From NCBI RefSeq assembly GCF_002941025.1, contig NZ_PTJS01000001.1, positions 5,709,472 to 5,773,471 of the forward strand: a DNA stretch of 64,000 nt, read 5' to 3'. The translations under genes were made by a program, and so were the position numbers. Shown in pieces: positions 1 to 6,944 of this stretch. The first letter of the stretch is position 1. Each line of letters starts with the position of its first letter. The notes beneath the pieces are model-generated. The model made no database searches and was not told where the DNA came from. It worked only from the letters and a program-made list of their open reading frames with translations. The DNA is from Streptomyces sp. QL37. GTDB lineage: Bacteria; Actinomycetota; Actinomycetes; Streptomycetales; Streptomycetaceae.

Positions 1-1
1 G

Positions 2-811
2 GGCATCAGGCGGGAACTGGCCGCGATCACCGCGTCCGAGGATCTCGGGCGCCGCGTGCCCGAGCCGGACTCCCGGGACGAGATCGCGCGGCTGGCCCGT
101 ACGACCAACGAGACCCTCACCGTGCTGGAGGCGTCGGTCGACCGGCAGCGGCGCTTCGTCGCCGACGCCTCGCACGAGCTGCGCAGCCCGATCGCCTCGC
201 TCCGCACCCAGCTGGAGGTGGGCGAAGCCCATCCGGAGCTGCTGGACGTGCCCGGGGCCGTCGCCGACACCGTACGGCTGCAGGTGCTCGCCGCCGACCT
301 GCTGCTGCTCGCCCGGCTGGACGCGGGGGAGCGCCCGGGGCGCACGGCGGTCGACCTGGGTGCGCTGGTCCGCGAGGAGGTCTCCCAGCGCGCGTCGGAC
401 CGGATCGCCCCGGAGGTCACCGTGGCGGACGACGACTCGCTCGAAGTCGGCGGGTCACGCGGTCAGTTGGCCCGGGTCGTCGGCAATCTGCTGGACAACG
501 CCGAGCGCCACGCGGAGCGTTCGGTCGCCGTATCGGTGCGGGCGGACCGGGGTGACGTGCTGGTGGAGGTCATGGACGACGGAGCGGGCGTGCCCGAGGA
601 CGAACGGGACCGGATCTTCGAGCGCTTCGTACGCCTGGACGACGCCCGCAGCCGCGACGACGGCGGGGCCGGACTCGGCCTGGCCATCGCCCGTGATGTG
701 GCCTCCCGGCACGGAGGCACACTCACGGTCGGCGAAGGGGCGGGCGGCGGCGCGCGGTTCACCCTGCGGCTGCCGGGGCGCCCCGGGGCGGGAGCGGTGG
801 GCGACGGCTGA
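2..811 (+). CDS. Sensor histidine kinase, 3' part (5' end outside window)
   Basis: The frame is open from base 2, so the gene starts upstream of the window. The visible 269 residues begin in a HAMP-like segment, then a HisKA dimerisation helix with DASHELRSP, whose phospho-accepting His is encoded at 173-175. A HATPase_c domain follows, with N-box (NLLDNAERHA), G1 (DDGAGVP), F-box and G2 (GAGLGLAIA). This is the cytoplasmic part of an EnvZ/PhoR-type membrane kinase, which autophosphorylates and passes phosphate to a response regulator. The partner is probably encoded just upstream, outside the window. The input signal cannot be inferred. It is convergent with the MarR gene, only 8 bp away, with no terminator visible. 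Confidence 0.93.
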   Translation, partial: GIRRELAAITASEDLGRRVPEPDSRDEIARLARTTNETLTVLEASVDRQRRFVADASHELRSPIASLRTQLEVGEAHPELLDVPGAVADTVRLQVLAADLLLLARLDAGERPGRTAVDLGALVREEVSQRASDRIAPEVTVADDDSLEVGGSRGQLARVVGNLLDNAERHAERSVAVSVRADRGDVLVEVMDDGAGVPEDERDRIFERFVRLDDARSRDDGGAGLGLAIARDVASRHGGTLTVGEGAGGGARFTLRLPGRPGAGAVGDG

Positions 812-819
812 GGGCCGCG

Positions 820-1296
820 CTACGGCTTGCCGCGTCGGCCGCGCAGGTGCTCCGCGATCGGTGTCAGCGCCGCGTGCAGCGCGGAGAGCTCCTCGGGGGA
901 GAGCAGGTCCATGAAGTGCCTCCGCACCGACTCGACGTGGTGCGGCGCGACCTTCCGCATCGTCTCGCCGCCCAGGTCGGTGAGGACCGCGAACAGTCCG
1001 CGCCGGTCGGACTCGCAGTGTTCGCGCCGGACCAGGCCGGCGTTCTCCATGCGGGTGATCTGGTGCGAGAGCCTGCTCTTGGACTGCAGGGTGGCGGCGG
1101 CGAGATCGCTCATCCGCAGACGCTGGTCCTCGGACTCCGAGAGGTTGACCAGGATCTCGTAGTCGTTCATGGTCAGGCCGAAAGGCTGGAGGTCCTTCTC
1201 CAGCTGATGCGTCAGCAGCCTGCTGACGTCCAGGTGGGTGCGCCAGGCGCACTGCTCCGCATCGGTCAGCCAGCGGGTGGCCGTCTCGGTCTCCAT
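820..1296 (-). CDS. MarR-family transcriptional regulator
   Basis: A 158-residue winged-helix repressor-type protein of the usual MarR length. A DNA-binding region at about 55-105 (recognition helix around LQSKSRLSHQITRME, wing near RREHCESDRRG) is flanked by dimerisation helices. The MNDYEILVNLSE stretch is typical of Streptomyces MarR members. It lies after three AIM24 genes on the same strand but behind a hairpin (1339-1379), so it is probably its own unit. A TAGAAT -10 box (complement of 1303-1308) ends 6 nt before the ATG and there is no Shine-Dalgarno sequence, which suggests a leaderless mRNA. Ligand and targets are unknown; autoregulation is likely by family precedent. Confidence 0.9.
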   Translation of the reverse strand: METETATRWLTDAEQCAWRTHLDVSRLLTHQLEKDLQPFGLTMNDYEILVNLSESEDQRLRMSDLAAATLQSKSRLSHQITRMENAGLVRREHCESDRRGLFAVLTDLGGETMRKVAPHHVESVRRHFMDLLSPEELSALHAALTPIAEHLRGRRGKP

Positions 1297-1302
1297 GTAT
1301 GG

Positions 1303-1322
1303 ATTCTACCTAAGATGTTGAA
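1303..1322 (-). promoter_or_regulatory. Leaderless promoter with imperfect palindrome upstream of marR
   Basis: On the minus strand TAGAAT (complement of 1303-1308) sits 6 nt before the ATG. It is covered by an imperfect palindrome at 1304-1322 (TTCTAC, 7 nt, GTTGAA; one arm mismatch). This fits an autoregulatory MarR operator over the -10 box. No convincing -35 is visible. Inference from position and symmetry only. Confidence 0.4.
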
Positions 1323-1338
1323 AGCCGGACGAAGTCTG

Positions 1339-1379
1339 GGAGTGTGACTCCTCGCACGCACTGCCGGGCGTCACACTCC
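1339..1379 (-). terminator. Hairpin at the end of the AIM24 operon
   Basis: GGAGTGTGAC (1339-1348) is exactly complementary to GTCACACTCC (1370-1379) across a 21-nt loop. It lies 13 bp past the stop of the last AIM24 gene and upstream of marR. It probably ends or attenuates the AIM24 transcript; no U-tract is present, as is common in Streptomyces. Confidence 0.5.
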
Positions 1380-1391
1380 GCAGACTACCGT

Positions 1392-2156
1392 TCACAGCCC
1401 GAAGCGACGCTGGAGGTCCCCCAGCTGACCGGGCATGCGAGGTGCGGAGCCGTGTTGACCGCCGCCGCCGGGCACACCCGGCTCGTGCGGGACCACACCG
1501 GTCGCCTGCTCCGGCATCAGTGCCTCGGACGACTGGAGCAGCACCGTGCCCGCCCCGACGAACTCGAACTGGTGCTCCTCGCCCGAGGTGCCGCCGATCC
1601 CGGTCAGCGAGCGCAGCCCGCCCATCACGCCCGTCATGTAGCCGTGATCGTAGTGGTGGCACGGCGAGGGGCAGTCCGCCCACCCCACCAGCGCCTGCGG
1701 GTCCACCCGCAGCGGCGGCTCCATGAAGACCACCGGGCCGTTGGAAGCGGCGACGAACTTCCCCGTGCCGATCAGGGTCAGGAAGCCCGGCACGATCGAC
1801 TGCTTCAGCGCCAGCGTCGGCTGGTAGGCCAGCAGATTGCCGGACCGGATCGTCAGGTTGCCGTCCTCCAGGTCGAAGGAGTTCACATCGAAGGCCCGGT
1901 CGGCGAGCAGCATCTTGCCGCTGCCCTCGGCCACCACCCAGTCGCTCGCGTGCAGCGGGGAGTGGAAGCTCGTACGGATCAGCCGCTCGAAGCGCCCGTG
2001 CCCGATGCCGTTGAACTCGATCTGCCCGTAGTAGGCGATCATCTTGCCCTTCTGCAGGAACCACTGGCTCCCCTTGAGCTCCACGCAGAAGGTGTAGGCG
2101 TTGACGTTGTCGTCCGACGGCAGCGTCATCGGGTCGAAGACCACCGGCGTGCTCAC
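1392..2156 (-). CDS. AIM24 family protein (third gene of triplet)
   Basis: 254 residues, beta-rich, with the AIM24/TIGR00266-type repeats: LDTIGTGK-like glycine turns, 'YHSPLHASDW' and 'MEPPLRVDPQALVGWADCP'. The HHYDHGYMTG and GEEHQFEFVGAGTVLLQSSE segments near the C-terminus are typical of bacterial members. The family is named after a yeast mitochondrial protein; the bacterial function is unknown. The start overlaps the stop of the preceding gene by 4 nt (ATGA), so translation is coupled with its two paralogues. No signal peptide or membrane segment is seen, so it is probably cytoplasmic or peripheral. Confidence 0.85.
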   Translation of the reverse strand: MSTPVVFDPMTLPSDDNVNAYTFCVELKGSQWFLQKGKMIAYYGQIEFNGIGHGRFERLIRTSFHSPLHASDWVVAEGSGKMLLADRAFDVNSFDLEDGNLTIRSGNLLAYQPTLALKQSIVPGFLTLIGTGKFVAASNGPVVFMEPPLRVDPQALVGWADCPSPCHHYDHGYMTGVMGGLRSLTGIGGTSGEEHQFEFVGAGTVLLQSSEALMPEQATGVVPHEPGVPGGGGQHGSAPRMPGQLGDLQRRFGL

Positions 2157-2803
2157 AGCTTCTCCTCCGACGCCTGGACGTACACCGCTCCGTTGCCGCT
2201 GAGCTCCAGCTGGAACGCCTCACCGGAACCGCGTCCCACCATGTCACGCCAGCCGAGCGCGGTGGACAGCTTGTTGGTCACGTCCCCGTGGTGGGCGACG
2301 TAGGCCTGCGGGTCCACGTGGACCGGCCTCCCCGGGGTGATCGGCAGCTCGATCACCCCGCCGTGCGCCATCACGGCGACCGCGCCGTGCCCCTTGAGCG
2401 TCGTCGTGAACAGGCCCTGCCCGGTCACCTGGCCCCGCACCATGCCCATCACCCCGCCCTGCGAGCCCATGAACATGGTGCCCTGCTGAAGGGTCCCGTC
2501 GAAGGCGAGCAGGCGGTCGGCCTCCACGTAGAGGGTGTCCCCGGCCAGGTTGACGACCTGGATGTGGTGGCCCCCGTGGCCGAACATCACCGTGCCGCTG
2601 CCCTCGACCGTCATGAGCGGGGTCGCCTCGTTCGCCACCCGCCGGCCGATCATCGAGCCGAGGCCGCCCTGTCCGCCCTGGACGTTGGGGGTGAAGGAGA
2701 CGTCGCCCCGGTACGCGAGCATCGCCCCGCGCTGGCTGTACATCTTCTGGCCGGGGCCCACCACGGCCTCGACCATCTTCGAGTTGATCTCACGGAACGG
2801 CAT
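2153..2803 (-). CDS. AIM24 family protein (second gene of triplet)
   Basis: 216 residues with the same architecture as its neighbours: an N-terminal QRGAMLAYRGDVSF segment, a central VEGSGTVMFGHGGHHIQVVNL strip, a TTLKGHGAVAVMAHG glycine-rich turn, VHVDPQAYVAHHGDV, and a C-terminal GEAFQLELSGNGAVYVQASE. It is a paralogue of the flanking genes rather than a fragment. Its ATG overlaps the upstream stop as TGATG and its own stop overlaps the next start as ATGA, so the three are a translationally coupled operon. Biochemical role unknown. Confidence 0.86.
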   Translation of the reverse strand: MPFREINSKMVEAVVGPGQKMYSQRGAMLAYRGDVSFTPNVQGGQGGLGSMIGRRVANEATPLMTVEGSGTVMFGHGGHHIQVVNLAGDTLYVEADRLLAFDGTLQQGTMFMGSQGGVMGMVRGQVTGQGLFTTTLKGHGAVAVMAHGGVIELPITPGRPVHVDPQAYVAHHGDVTNKLSTALGWRDMVGRGSGEAFQLELSGNGAVYVQASEEKL

Positions 2804-3435
2804 CAGACATCGCCTCCGACGGTGTTCCGCTCGCTGGGCTGTACGTAGACGAGGCCCTCGCCCTCGAAGCGGATCTGGAAGGACTCGCCGGAGCCCTCGC
2901 CCATGAGTGTCCGGAAGTTGACCCCGGACTGGAAGTGCTGCTGGAGCCTGCCCTGGTGGGCGATGTAGGCGCCGGGGTCGACGTTCAGCGGGTACTGGGG
3001 TGTCACCCGCAGCACCACGGCGGAACCGTCCGACATGATCGCAGCCTGGCCGGTGCCTTCGACGGTCGTCGTGAACAGGCCGTTGCCGCTCGCCCCGCCC
3101 CGGAGCCCCGTGAAGGTGGTGCCGGTGCGCAGCCCGGCGTCGGTGGCCAGCAGATTGCTCGCCTCGACGTACAGCGTCTCGCCGTGCAGCGAGACGAGGT
3201 TGATCTCGCTCGCCCGGTCGGCGAAATAGCAGGTGCCCTGCCCACTCACCTCCATCATCACCATCTGCTCGCCGGTCAGCCGGCGGGTCACCATGCCGCG
3301 GAGGCCCTCACCGCCGCCCGACATCTTCTTGAACGCCATCCGGCCGTCGTACGCGACCATCGAGCCGTTCTTCGCCTTGACGGCATCGCCTGTCAGGTCG
3401 ACGGCGAGCGTCTTGCTGCCTTGGAGTCGGAACAT
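2803..3435 (-). CDS. AIM24 family protein (first gene of triplet)
   Basis: 210 residues, the first cistron of the AIM24 operon. It shows the same elements (AKNGSMVAYDGRMAFKK, VEASNLLATDAGLRTGT, LNVDPGAYIAHQGRL, GESFQIRFEGEGLVYVQPSE). ATG at 3435 is preferred because family proteins begin MFRLQGS; a GTG two codons upstream (3441) is the alternative. Neither has a strong ribosome binding site. The gene is divergent from the DUF3817 gene across a roughly 210-bp region containing a strong hairpin and an inverted repeat. Function unknown. Confidence 0.84.
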   Translation of the reverse strand: MFRLQGSKTLAVDLTGDAVKAKNGSMVAYDGRMAFKKMSGGGEGLRGMVTRRLTGEQMVMMEVSGQGTCYFADRASEINLVSLHGETLYVEASNLLATDAGLRTGTTFTGLRGGASGNGLFTTTVEGTGQAAIMSDGSAVVLRVTPQYPLNVDPGAYIAHQGRLQQHFQSGVNFRTLMGEGSGESFQIRFEGEGLVYVQPSERNTVGGDV

Positions 3436-3545
3436 CGCCACACCGCGACGTTAGCCGCAGGGGAGCCCCGCCGGACAGGGCCCGGCGGCCGATCCCGGCC
3501 CCGACATGACCCTGATATGCGCGGATACGTGCCATGGGGCCCGGA

Positions 3546-3573
3546 CCCGGCCCCCCTGCCTCGGGGGGCCGGG
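3546..3573. repeat. Strong hairpin in the AIM24/DUF3817 divergent gap
   Basis: An 11-bp perfect stem (3546-3556 with 3563-3573) around a 6-nt loop, nearly all G/C. It lies between divergent genes, so it is not a simple terminator. It could act in the 5' leader of the rightward transcript or be an operator. No U-tract. Confidence 0.4.
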
Positions 3574-3593
3574 AGCGATGCCACAATGGGCGT

Positions 3594-3615
3594 GCTTGTG
3601 CCTGCTTTCACAAGC
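3594..3615. promoter_or_regulatory. Inverted repeat GCTTGTG-N8-CACAAGC upstream of DUF3817 gene
   Basis: Exact 7-bp arms (3594-3600, 3609-3615) separated by 8 nt, ending 30 bp before the GTG start at 3646. Size and spacing fit a dimeric repressor site. No regulator can be named. Confidence 0.35.
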
Positions 3616-3645
3616 CGACACGCCCCTCCCACCGAAGGTGCCCTC

Positions 3646-3996
3646 GTGGACATCAAGACCGCTTCCGCCCTGCACCGGCTGCGCCTCATCTCGCTTCCCG
3701 AGGCGCTGTCCTTCCCGGCGCTGCTCATCTTCGGCTCGCTGCTCATGCGGGTCTCGGACATCGACTTCCTGATGCCGCCCCTCGGCGCGCTGCACGGCCT
3801 TCTCTTCACGATCTACGTGGTGTTCCTGCTGGACGTCTGGGTCAAGGCCAAGTGGCCGCTCAAGCGCGTCGGCCTGTTCTTCCTCCTCGCGGTCGTGCCC
3901 TTCGGCGGCCTGTACGGCGAGAAGCTGCTCAAGAAGTACGAGGCCGACGGGGTCATCGCCGCCCGCGCCCGCGCCGAGGGGACGGTCAGCGCATGA
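3646..3996 (+). CDS. DUF3817 small integral membrane protein
   Basis: 116 residues starting at GTG 3646, preceded by GAAGGTG at 5-nt spacing. The DUF3817 domain covers most of the protein: an N-terminal '[21 protein letters not shown]' helix, the [22 protein letters not shown] core, and a third hydrophobic helix ([18 protein letters not shown]), giving about three transmembrane segments. Function is unknown; it is an actinobacterial membrane family. The stop overlaps the next start by 4 nt (ATGA), so it is translated with the thiamine-binding-type gene. A second DUF3817 gene lies at 8920-9252. Confidence 0.87.
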   Translation: MDIKTASALHRLRLISLPEALSFPALLIFGSLLMRVSDIDFLMPPLGALHGLLFTIYVVFLLDVWVKAKWPLKRVGLFFLLAVVPFGGLYGEKLLKKYEADGVIAARARAEGTVSA

Positions 3997-4286
3997 TCGT
4001 CGCCTTCTCCGTCAGCCCCCTGGGCGTCGGCGAGGACGTCGGTGAGTACGTCGCCGACGCCGTCCGTGTCGTCCGTGAGTCCGGGCTGCCCAACCGTACG
4101 GACGCGATGTTCACCTCCGTCGAGGGTGAGTGGGACGAGGTCATGGACGTCGTGAAGCGCGCCGTGGCCGCGGTCGAGGCCCGTGCGGGCCGCGTCTCCC
4201 TCGTACTGAAGGCCGACATCCGGCCGGGCGTCACCGACGGTCTGACCTCCAAGGTCGAGACGGTGGAGCGCCACCTGGCGGGCTGA
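3993..4286 (+). CDS. MTH1187-family (Thiamine_BP, formerly DUF77) protein
   Basis: 97 residues beginning [20 protein letters not shown], a compact ferredoxin-like alpha/beta fold of the MTH1187/YqgV group (Pfam Thiamine_BP). Members bind thiamin or related small ligands and form oligomers; no enzymatic activity is established. The [18 protein letters not shown] and [10 protein letters not shown] segments match the family pattern. ATG overlaps the DUF3817 stop by 4 nt. The pairing with a small membrane protein hints at a transport or sensing role, which is inference. A strong terminator follows. Confidence 0.85.
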   Translation: MIVAFSVSPLGVGEDVGEYVADAVRVVRESGLPNRTDAMFTSVEGEWDEVMDVVKRAVAAVEARAGRVSLVLKADIRPGVTDGLTSKVETVERHLAG

Positions 4287-4320
4287 CGCCCCCACCGCGC
4301 ACCGCGTTCCACACGCATGC

Positions 4321-4354
4321 CGAGCCCCCGACGCCTTCCGGCGCCGGGGGCTCG
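4321..4354 (+). terminator. Rho-independent-type terminator after the DUF3817/thiamine-binding pair
   Basis: CGAGCCCCCG (4321-4330) pairs with CGGGGGCTCG (4345-4354), with a further CGCC/GGCG pairing inside, giving a long stem with a short TTCC loop. It is followed by TTCCGTTCGG. Confidence 0.75.
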
Positions 4355-4459
4355 TTCCGTTCGGGCGAAGAAATCCGCTCACTCGGACCTGCCGGGTCGA
4401 CACCCCGCCGGTTCTCCCCTTCTGTGGTGACACCGGCATATTCGACCGTTGGAGGCGCG

Positions 4460-5842
4460 ATGCCGTCGGAAAGACGTGACCACGACCGAGGCTGCGGCCT
4501 GCCTGCCGGGCCGCTCGCGGAGCTGCCCGCGGCCGGGTACCGGGTGCGGTACCGCGGCCTCCTGCGCACCGGGTGGCACCGAATACGAGCGGTTCTCCCG
4601 CTGACGCTCGCGCCCGTGTCCGCGGGGGTCGTACTGCTCTTCCTGGTCCTGCCCGCGCACCGGGCCGCGCGCGGGAACGGCCAGGCGTGGACCGGTCTCG
4701 CCGACTCCGTGACCGTGGCATCCCTCGGCCTGGTCGCCGTGTTCGCACCGGTCGGCCTCGCCCTGGCCGTGCACGCCGTGACGGTGGCCAGGGACCCGGT
4801 CCCGGTGACGCCCGAGCCCGGTACCCGGGTCGCCTTCCTCACCACGTACGTACCGGGCAGGGAGCCGCTCTCCGCGGTGCGCGCCAACCTGGAGGGCGCC
4901 GCACGGATGCGGTACCCCGGGCCGCTGGACGTCTGGCTGCTCGACGAGGGCGACGACCCGGAGGCCAGGATGCTCTGCGCCGAGCTGGGCGTGCACCACT
5001 TCACCCGTCTCGGGGTGCCCGAGTGGAACCAGGAGGCGGGCCCGCACCGGGCCGGCACCGAGCACGGCAACCGCAACGCCTGGATCGCCAAGCACGGCGA
5101 CGCGTACGACCTCCTTGCCTCCGTGGACACCGGTCACGTCCCGCTGCCCGGCTTCCTGGAGCGGACGACGGGCTACTTCCGGGACCCGGACACCGCGTTC
5201 GTCGTCGGCCCGCGGCTCGCCGGTGACCACGACTTCCACGCGCTGGTGCAGCGAGCGGGCAACCGCTACGGAGCGCCCGTGCTCGCCGGCCCCGGAAGCG
5301 TCGTACGCGTCGCGGCACTGCGCCAGGCCGGCGGCTTCCACGGCTCCGGCACCGAGGACACGACGACGGGCTTCGAGATCCACCGGCACCGCAACCCGGG
5401 GACCGGGCAGTACTGGCGCTCCGTCCACACCCCGGACGTGCCGGCCTCCCGCGAGGGACACGCCTCCCCGGCGGACCGCCACGGCCGGTGGCCGGGCCGG
5501 TCCCGGGCGGAGCTGCTGCGGCGGTACGGGAAGGCGCTGTTCCGGGTGCCGCCCGGCCGGCTCATCGGGTACACGCTGCTCCTCGTCCACCATCCCGTGG
5601 CCACCGCCGCCGGGCTGCTCGGTGTGCTGAGCTGTCTGGCGGCCACCGTCCACACGGCGGCCCGCGGCTGGGCGGTGCTCGCTCTGCTGATCGCCCTCGC
5701 GCCGCTCGTGGCCCGGTCCTTCACGCTGCTGCGGGAGCGCGGCCACGACGGCGCACGGGAGCGGTCCCGCGCGCCCGGTGCGGGCCCGGAGACGGAGCCC
5801 GCGCTCGCCACCGCCGCGGGGACCCCGGCCGCAGGGGGCTGA
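4460..5842 (+). CDS. Membrane glycosyltransferase, GT2-like, with degenerate motifs
   Basis: 460 residues from ATG 4460, with GGAGG 4 nt upstream. Two N-terminal membrane helices (about 37-60 and 75-100) precede a GT-A-type domain (about 115-350), with two more helices near 385-440: the layout of processive GT2 enzymes of the cellulose/hyaluronan synthase type. Motif correspondences are LLDEGDDPE (first Asp), SVDTGHVP where DADH is normal, and GTEDTTTGF for the TED catalytic base. The Q/RxxRW motif that follows in processive enzymes is absent, and the DxD position reads D-T-G. It may have altered chemistry or be inactive. The nucleotide-sugar substrate cannot be inferred. Confidence 0.72.
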   Translation: MPSERRDHDRGCGLPAGPLAELPAAGYRVRYRGLLRTGWHRIRAVLPLTLAPVSAGVVLLFLVLPAHRAARGNGQAWTGLADSVTVASLGLVAVFAPVGLALAVHAVTVARDPVPVTPEPGTRVAFLTTYVPGREPLSAVRANLEGAARMRYPGPLDVWLLDEGDDPEARMLCAELGVHHFTRLGVPEWNQEAGPHRAGTEHGNRNAWIAKHGDAYDLLASVDTGHVPLPGFLERTTGYFRDPDTAFVVGPRLAGDHDFHALVQRAGNRYGAPVLAGPGSVVRVAALRQAGGFHGSGTEDTTTGFEIHRHRNPGTGQYWRSVHTPDVPASREGHASPADRHGRWPGRSRAELLRRYGKALFRVPPGRLIGYTLLLVHHPVATAAGLLGVLSCLAATVHTAARGWAVLALLIALAPLVARSFTLLRERGHDGARERSRAPGAGPETEPALATAAGTPAAGG

Positions 5843-5882
5843 CCCCGCCGGCCCGCGCCATCGGCCCGCCCGGACACCGGGT

Positions 5883-6869
5883 CTACGGCTCCTGCGCAGC
5901 CAGCGCGATGCCCAGCGGGGTGCGCTCGTACAGCACCTGGTGCCCGTAGCGCCGCGAGGTGAGGAGGCCCGCCCCGCGCAGCGCCGACAGATGCGCGGAC
6001 ACGGAGGACGGGGCGAGCCCCAGCCGGTGGGCCAGCGCACTCGTCCCGGCCGGTTCACCGAGGGCGCAGAGCACGTCGGCGCGGGCCCTTCCCAGCAGCC
6101 GGGCGAGCGCGTCCGGCGTCCGGTCGGCGGACTCCGTCCACAGCCCGCCGATGCCGCGCACGGGGTAGATCACTGCGGGCTGCCAGGGGGGCTCGAAGCC
6201 GCCGACCACGTCCGGCCAGGTGAAGACGCTGGGCACCAGGACGAGCCCCTGCCCGCCCAGGACCCTGCTGTGGTTCCCGACGGTGCCGACCACGGTCAGC
6301 GTCGAGTCGGCCCATCGCAGCCGTGGACTGACCTCGCCCAGCAGCTGCTCGAAACCGACCTCGGCGAGACGGCGCGAGTGGTAGGCGATGTCCGCCTCCA
6401 GCAGGGCGCGCAGCCGGGGCCAGTGCGGCTCGACCATCACCTCCCACGCCCGCTCCAGCAGGTCCGCCAGCTCCTGGACCGCCCGTGCCGGTTCGGCCAG
6501 CATCCGCTGCCCGGCGGGGGAGCGCAGACCGCCCGGGGTGTCGGCGAGCGCGAGCGCCATGTCGTCGCGGGCTGCCGCCGGATCCATCGCGCGTACGGCC
6601 GCGATCTCCTCGGCGAAGGTGGCGAGCGGCCCGAGCGGCGGCGGGCAGATGAAGTCCGGGTTGTAGCCGCCGTCCGGCATCAGCAGCCACAGCGGCGTGA
6701 GGTCCAGCCCGGCGGCGTCCTCCCTGACCCGCCGGAGCCAGGGCAGGTGGTAGCCGTGCCGTCCGGGGCGGTGGAGCAGGCGCACCGCCTCCTGCGTCTC
6801 CCAGAGCGGGGAGAGCGCGAAACGGCAGCGGAGCAGATCACTCTCGTCGAAGTACAGATGGAACGGCAT
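5883..6869 (-). CDS. ArsR-type winged-helix regulator with N-terminal DUF5937-like domain
   Basis: 328 residues. The start is set at ATG 6869 (MPFHLYFDESDLLRCRF) because upstream codons overlap the operator region. A long N-terminal ligand- or partner-binding region (about 1-245) precedes a C-terminal ArsR-type winged helix (about 250-320; ALGEPAGTSALAHRLGLAP then SVSAHLSALRGAGLL and wing RRYGHQVLYERT). No CxC metal motif is seen, so metal sensing is unlikely. Divergent from an MFS transporter with an 8-8-8 inverted repeat in the 75-bp gap; it probably represses both. Confidence 0.85.
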   Translation of the reverse strand: MPFHLYFDESDLLRCRFALSPLWETQEAVRLLHRPGRHGYHLPWLRRVREDAAGLDLTPLWLLMPDGGYNPDFICPPPLGPLATFAEEIAAVRAMDPAAARDDMALALADTPGGLRSPAGQRMLAEPARAVQELADLLERAWEVMVEPHWPRLRALLEADIAYHSRRLAEVGFEQLLGEVSPRLRWADSTLTVVGTVGNHSRVLGGQGLVLVPSVFTWPDVVGGFEPPWQPAVIYPVRGIGGLWTESADRTPDALARLLGRARADVLCALGEPAGTSALAHRLGLAPSSVSAHLSALRGAGLLTSRRYGHQVLYERTPLGIALAAQEP

Positions 6870-6884
6870 GGGTGCTCCCGCTGG

Positions 6885-6908
6885 GACTTTCGGCGTGAGA
6901 CGAAAGTC
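6885..6908. promoter_or_regulatory. Operator: perfect inverted repeat between ArsR-type regulator and MFS gene
   Basis: GACTTTCG (6885-6892), 8-nt spacer, CGAAAGTC (6901-6908): exact dyad centred in the 75-bp divergent gap, 16 bp before the regulator start and 37 bp before the transporter start. This is the expected site for the ArsR-type regulator controlling itself and the transporter. Inference from symmetry and position. Confidence 0.65.
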
Positions 6909-6944
6909 TACGGAGAGGCCGGACCCTTCCCACAAGCTGCCTCC

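Noticed and set aside
5778..6944. Extension of the MFS frame upstream to 5778
   Set aside because: The first ~390 codons are antisense to the ArsR-type gene; the MFS start at 6945 follows a clear operator region.
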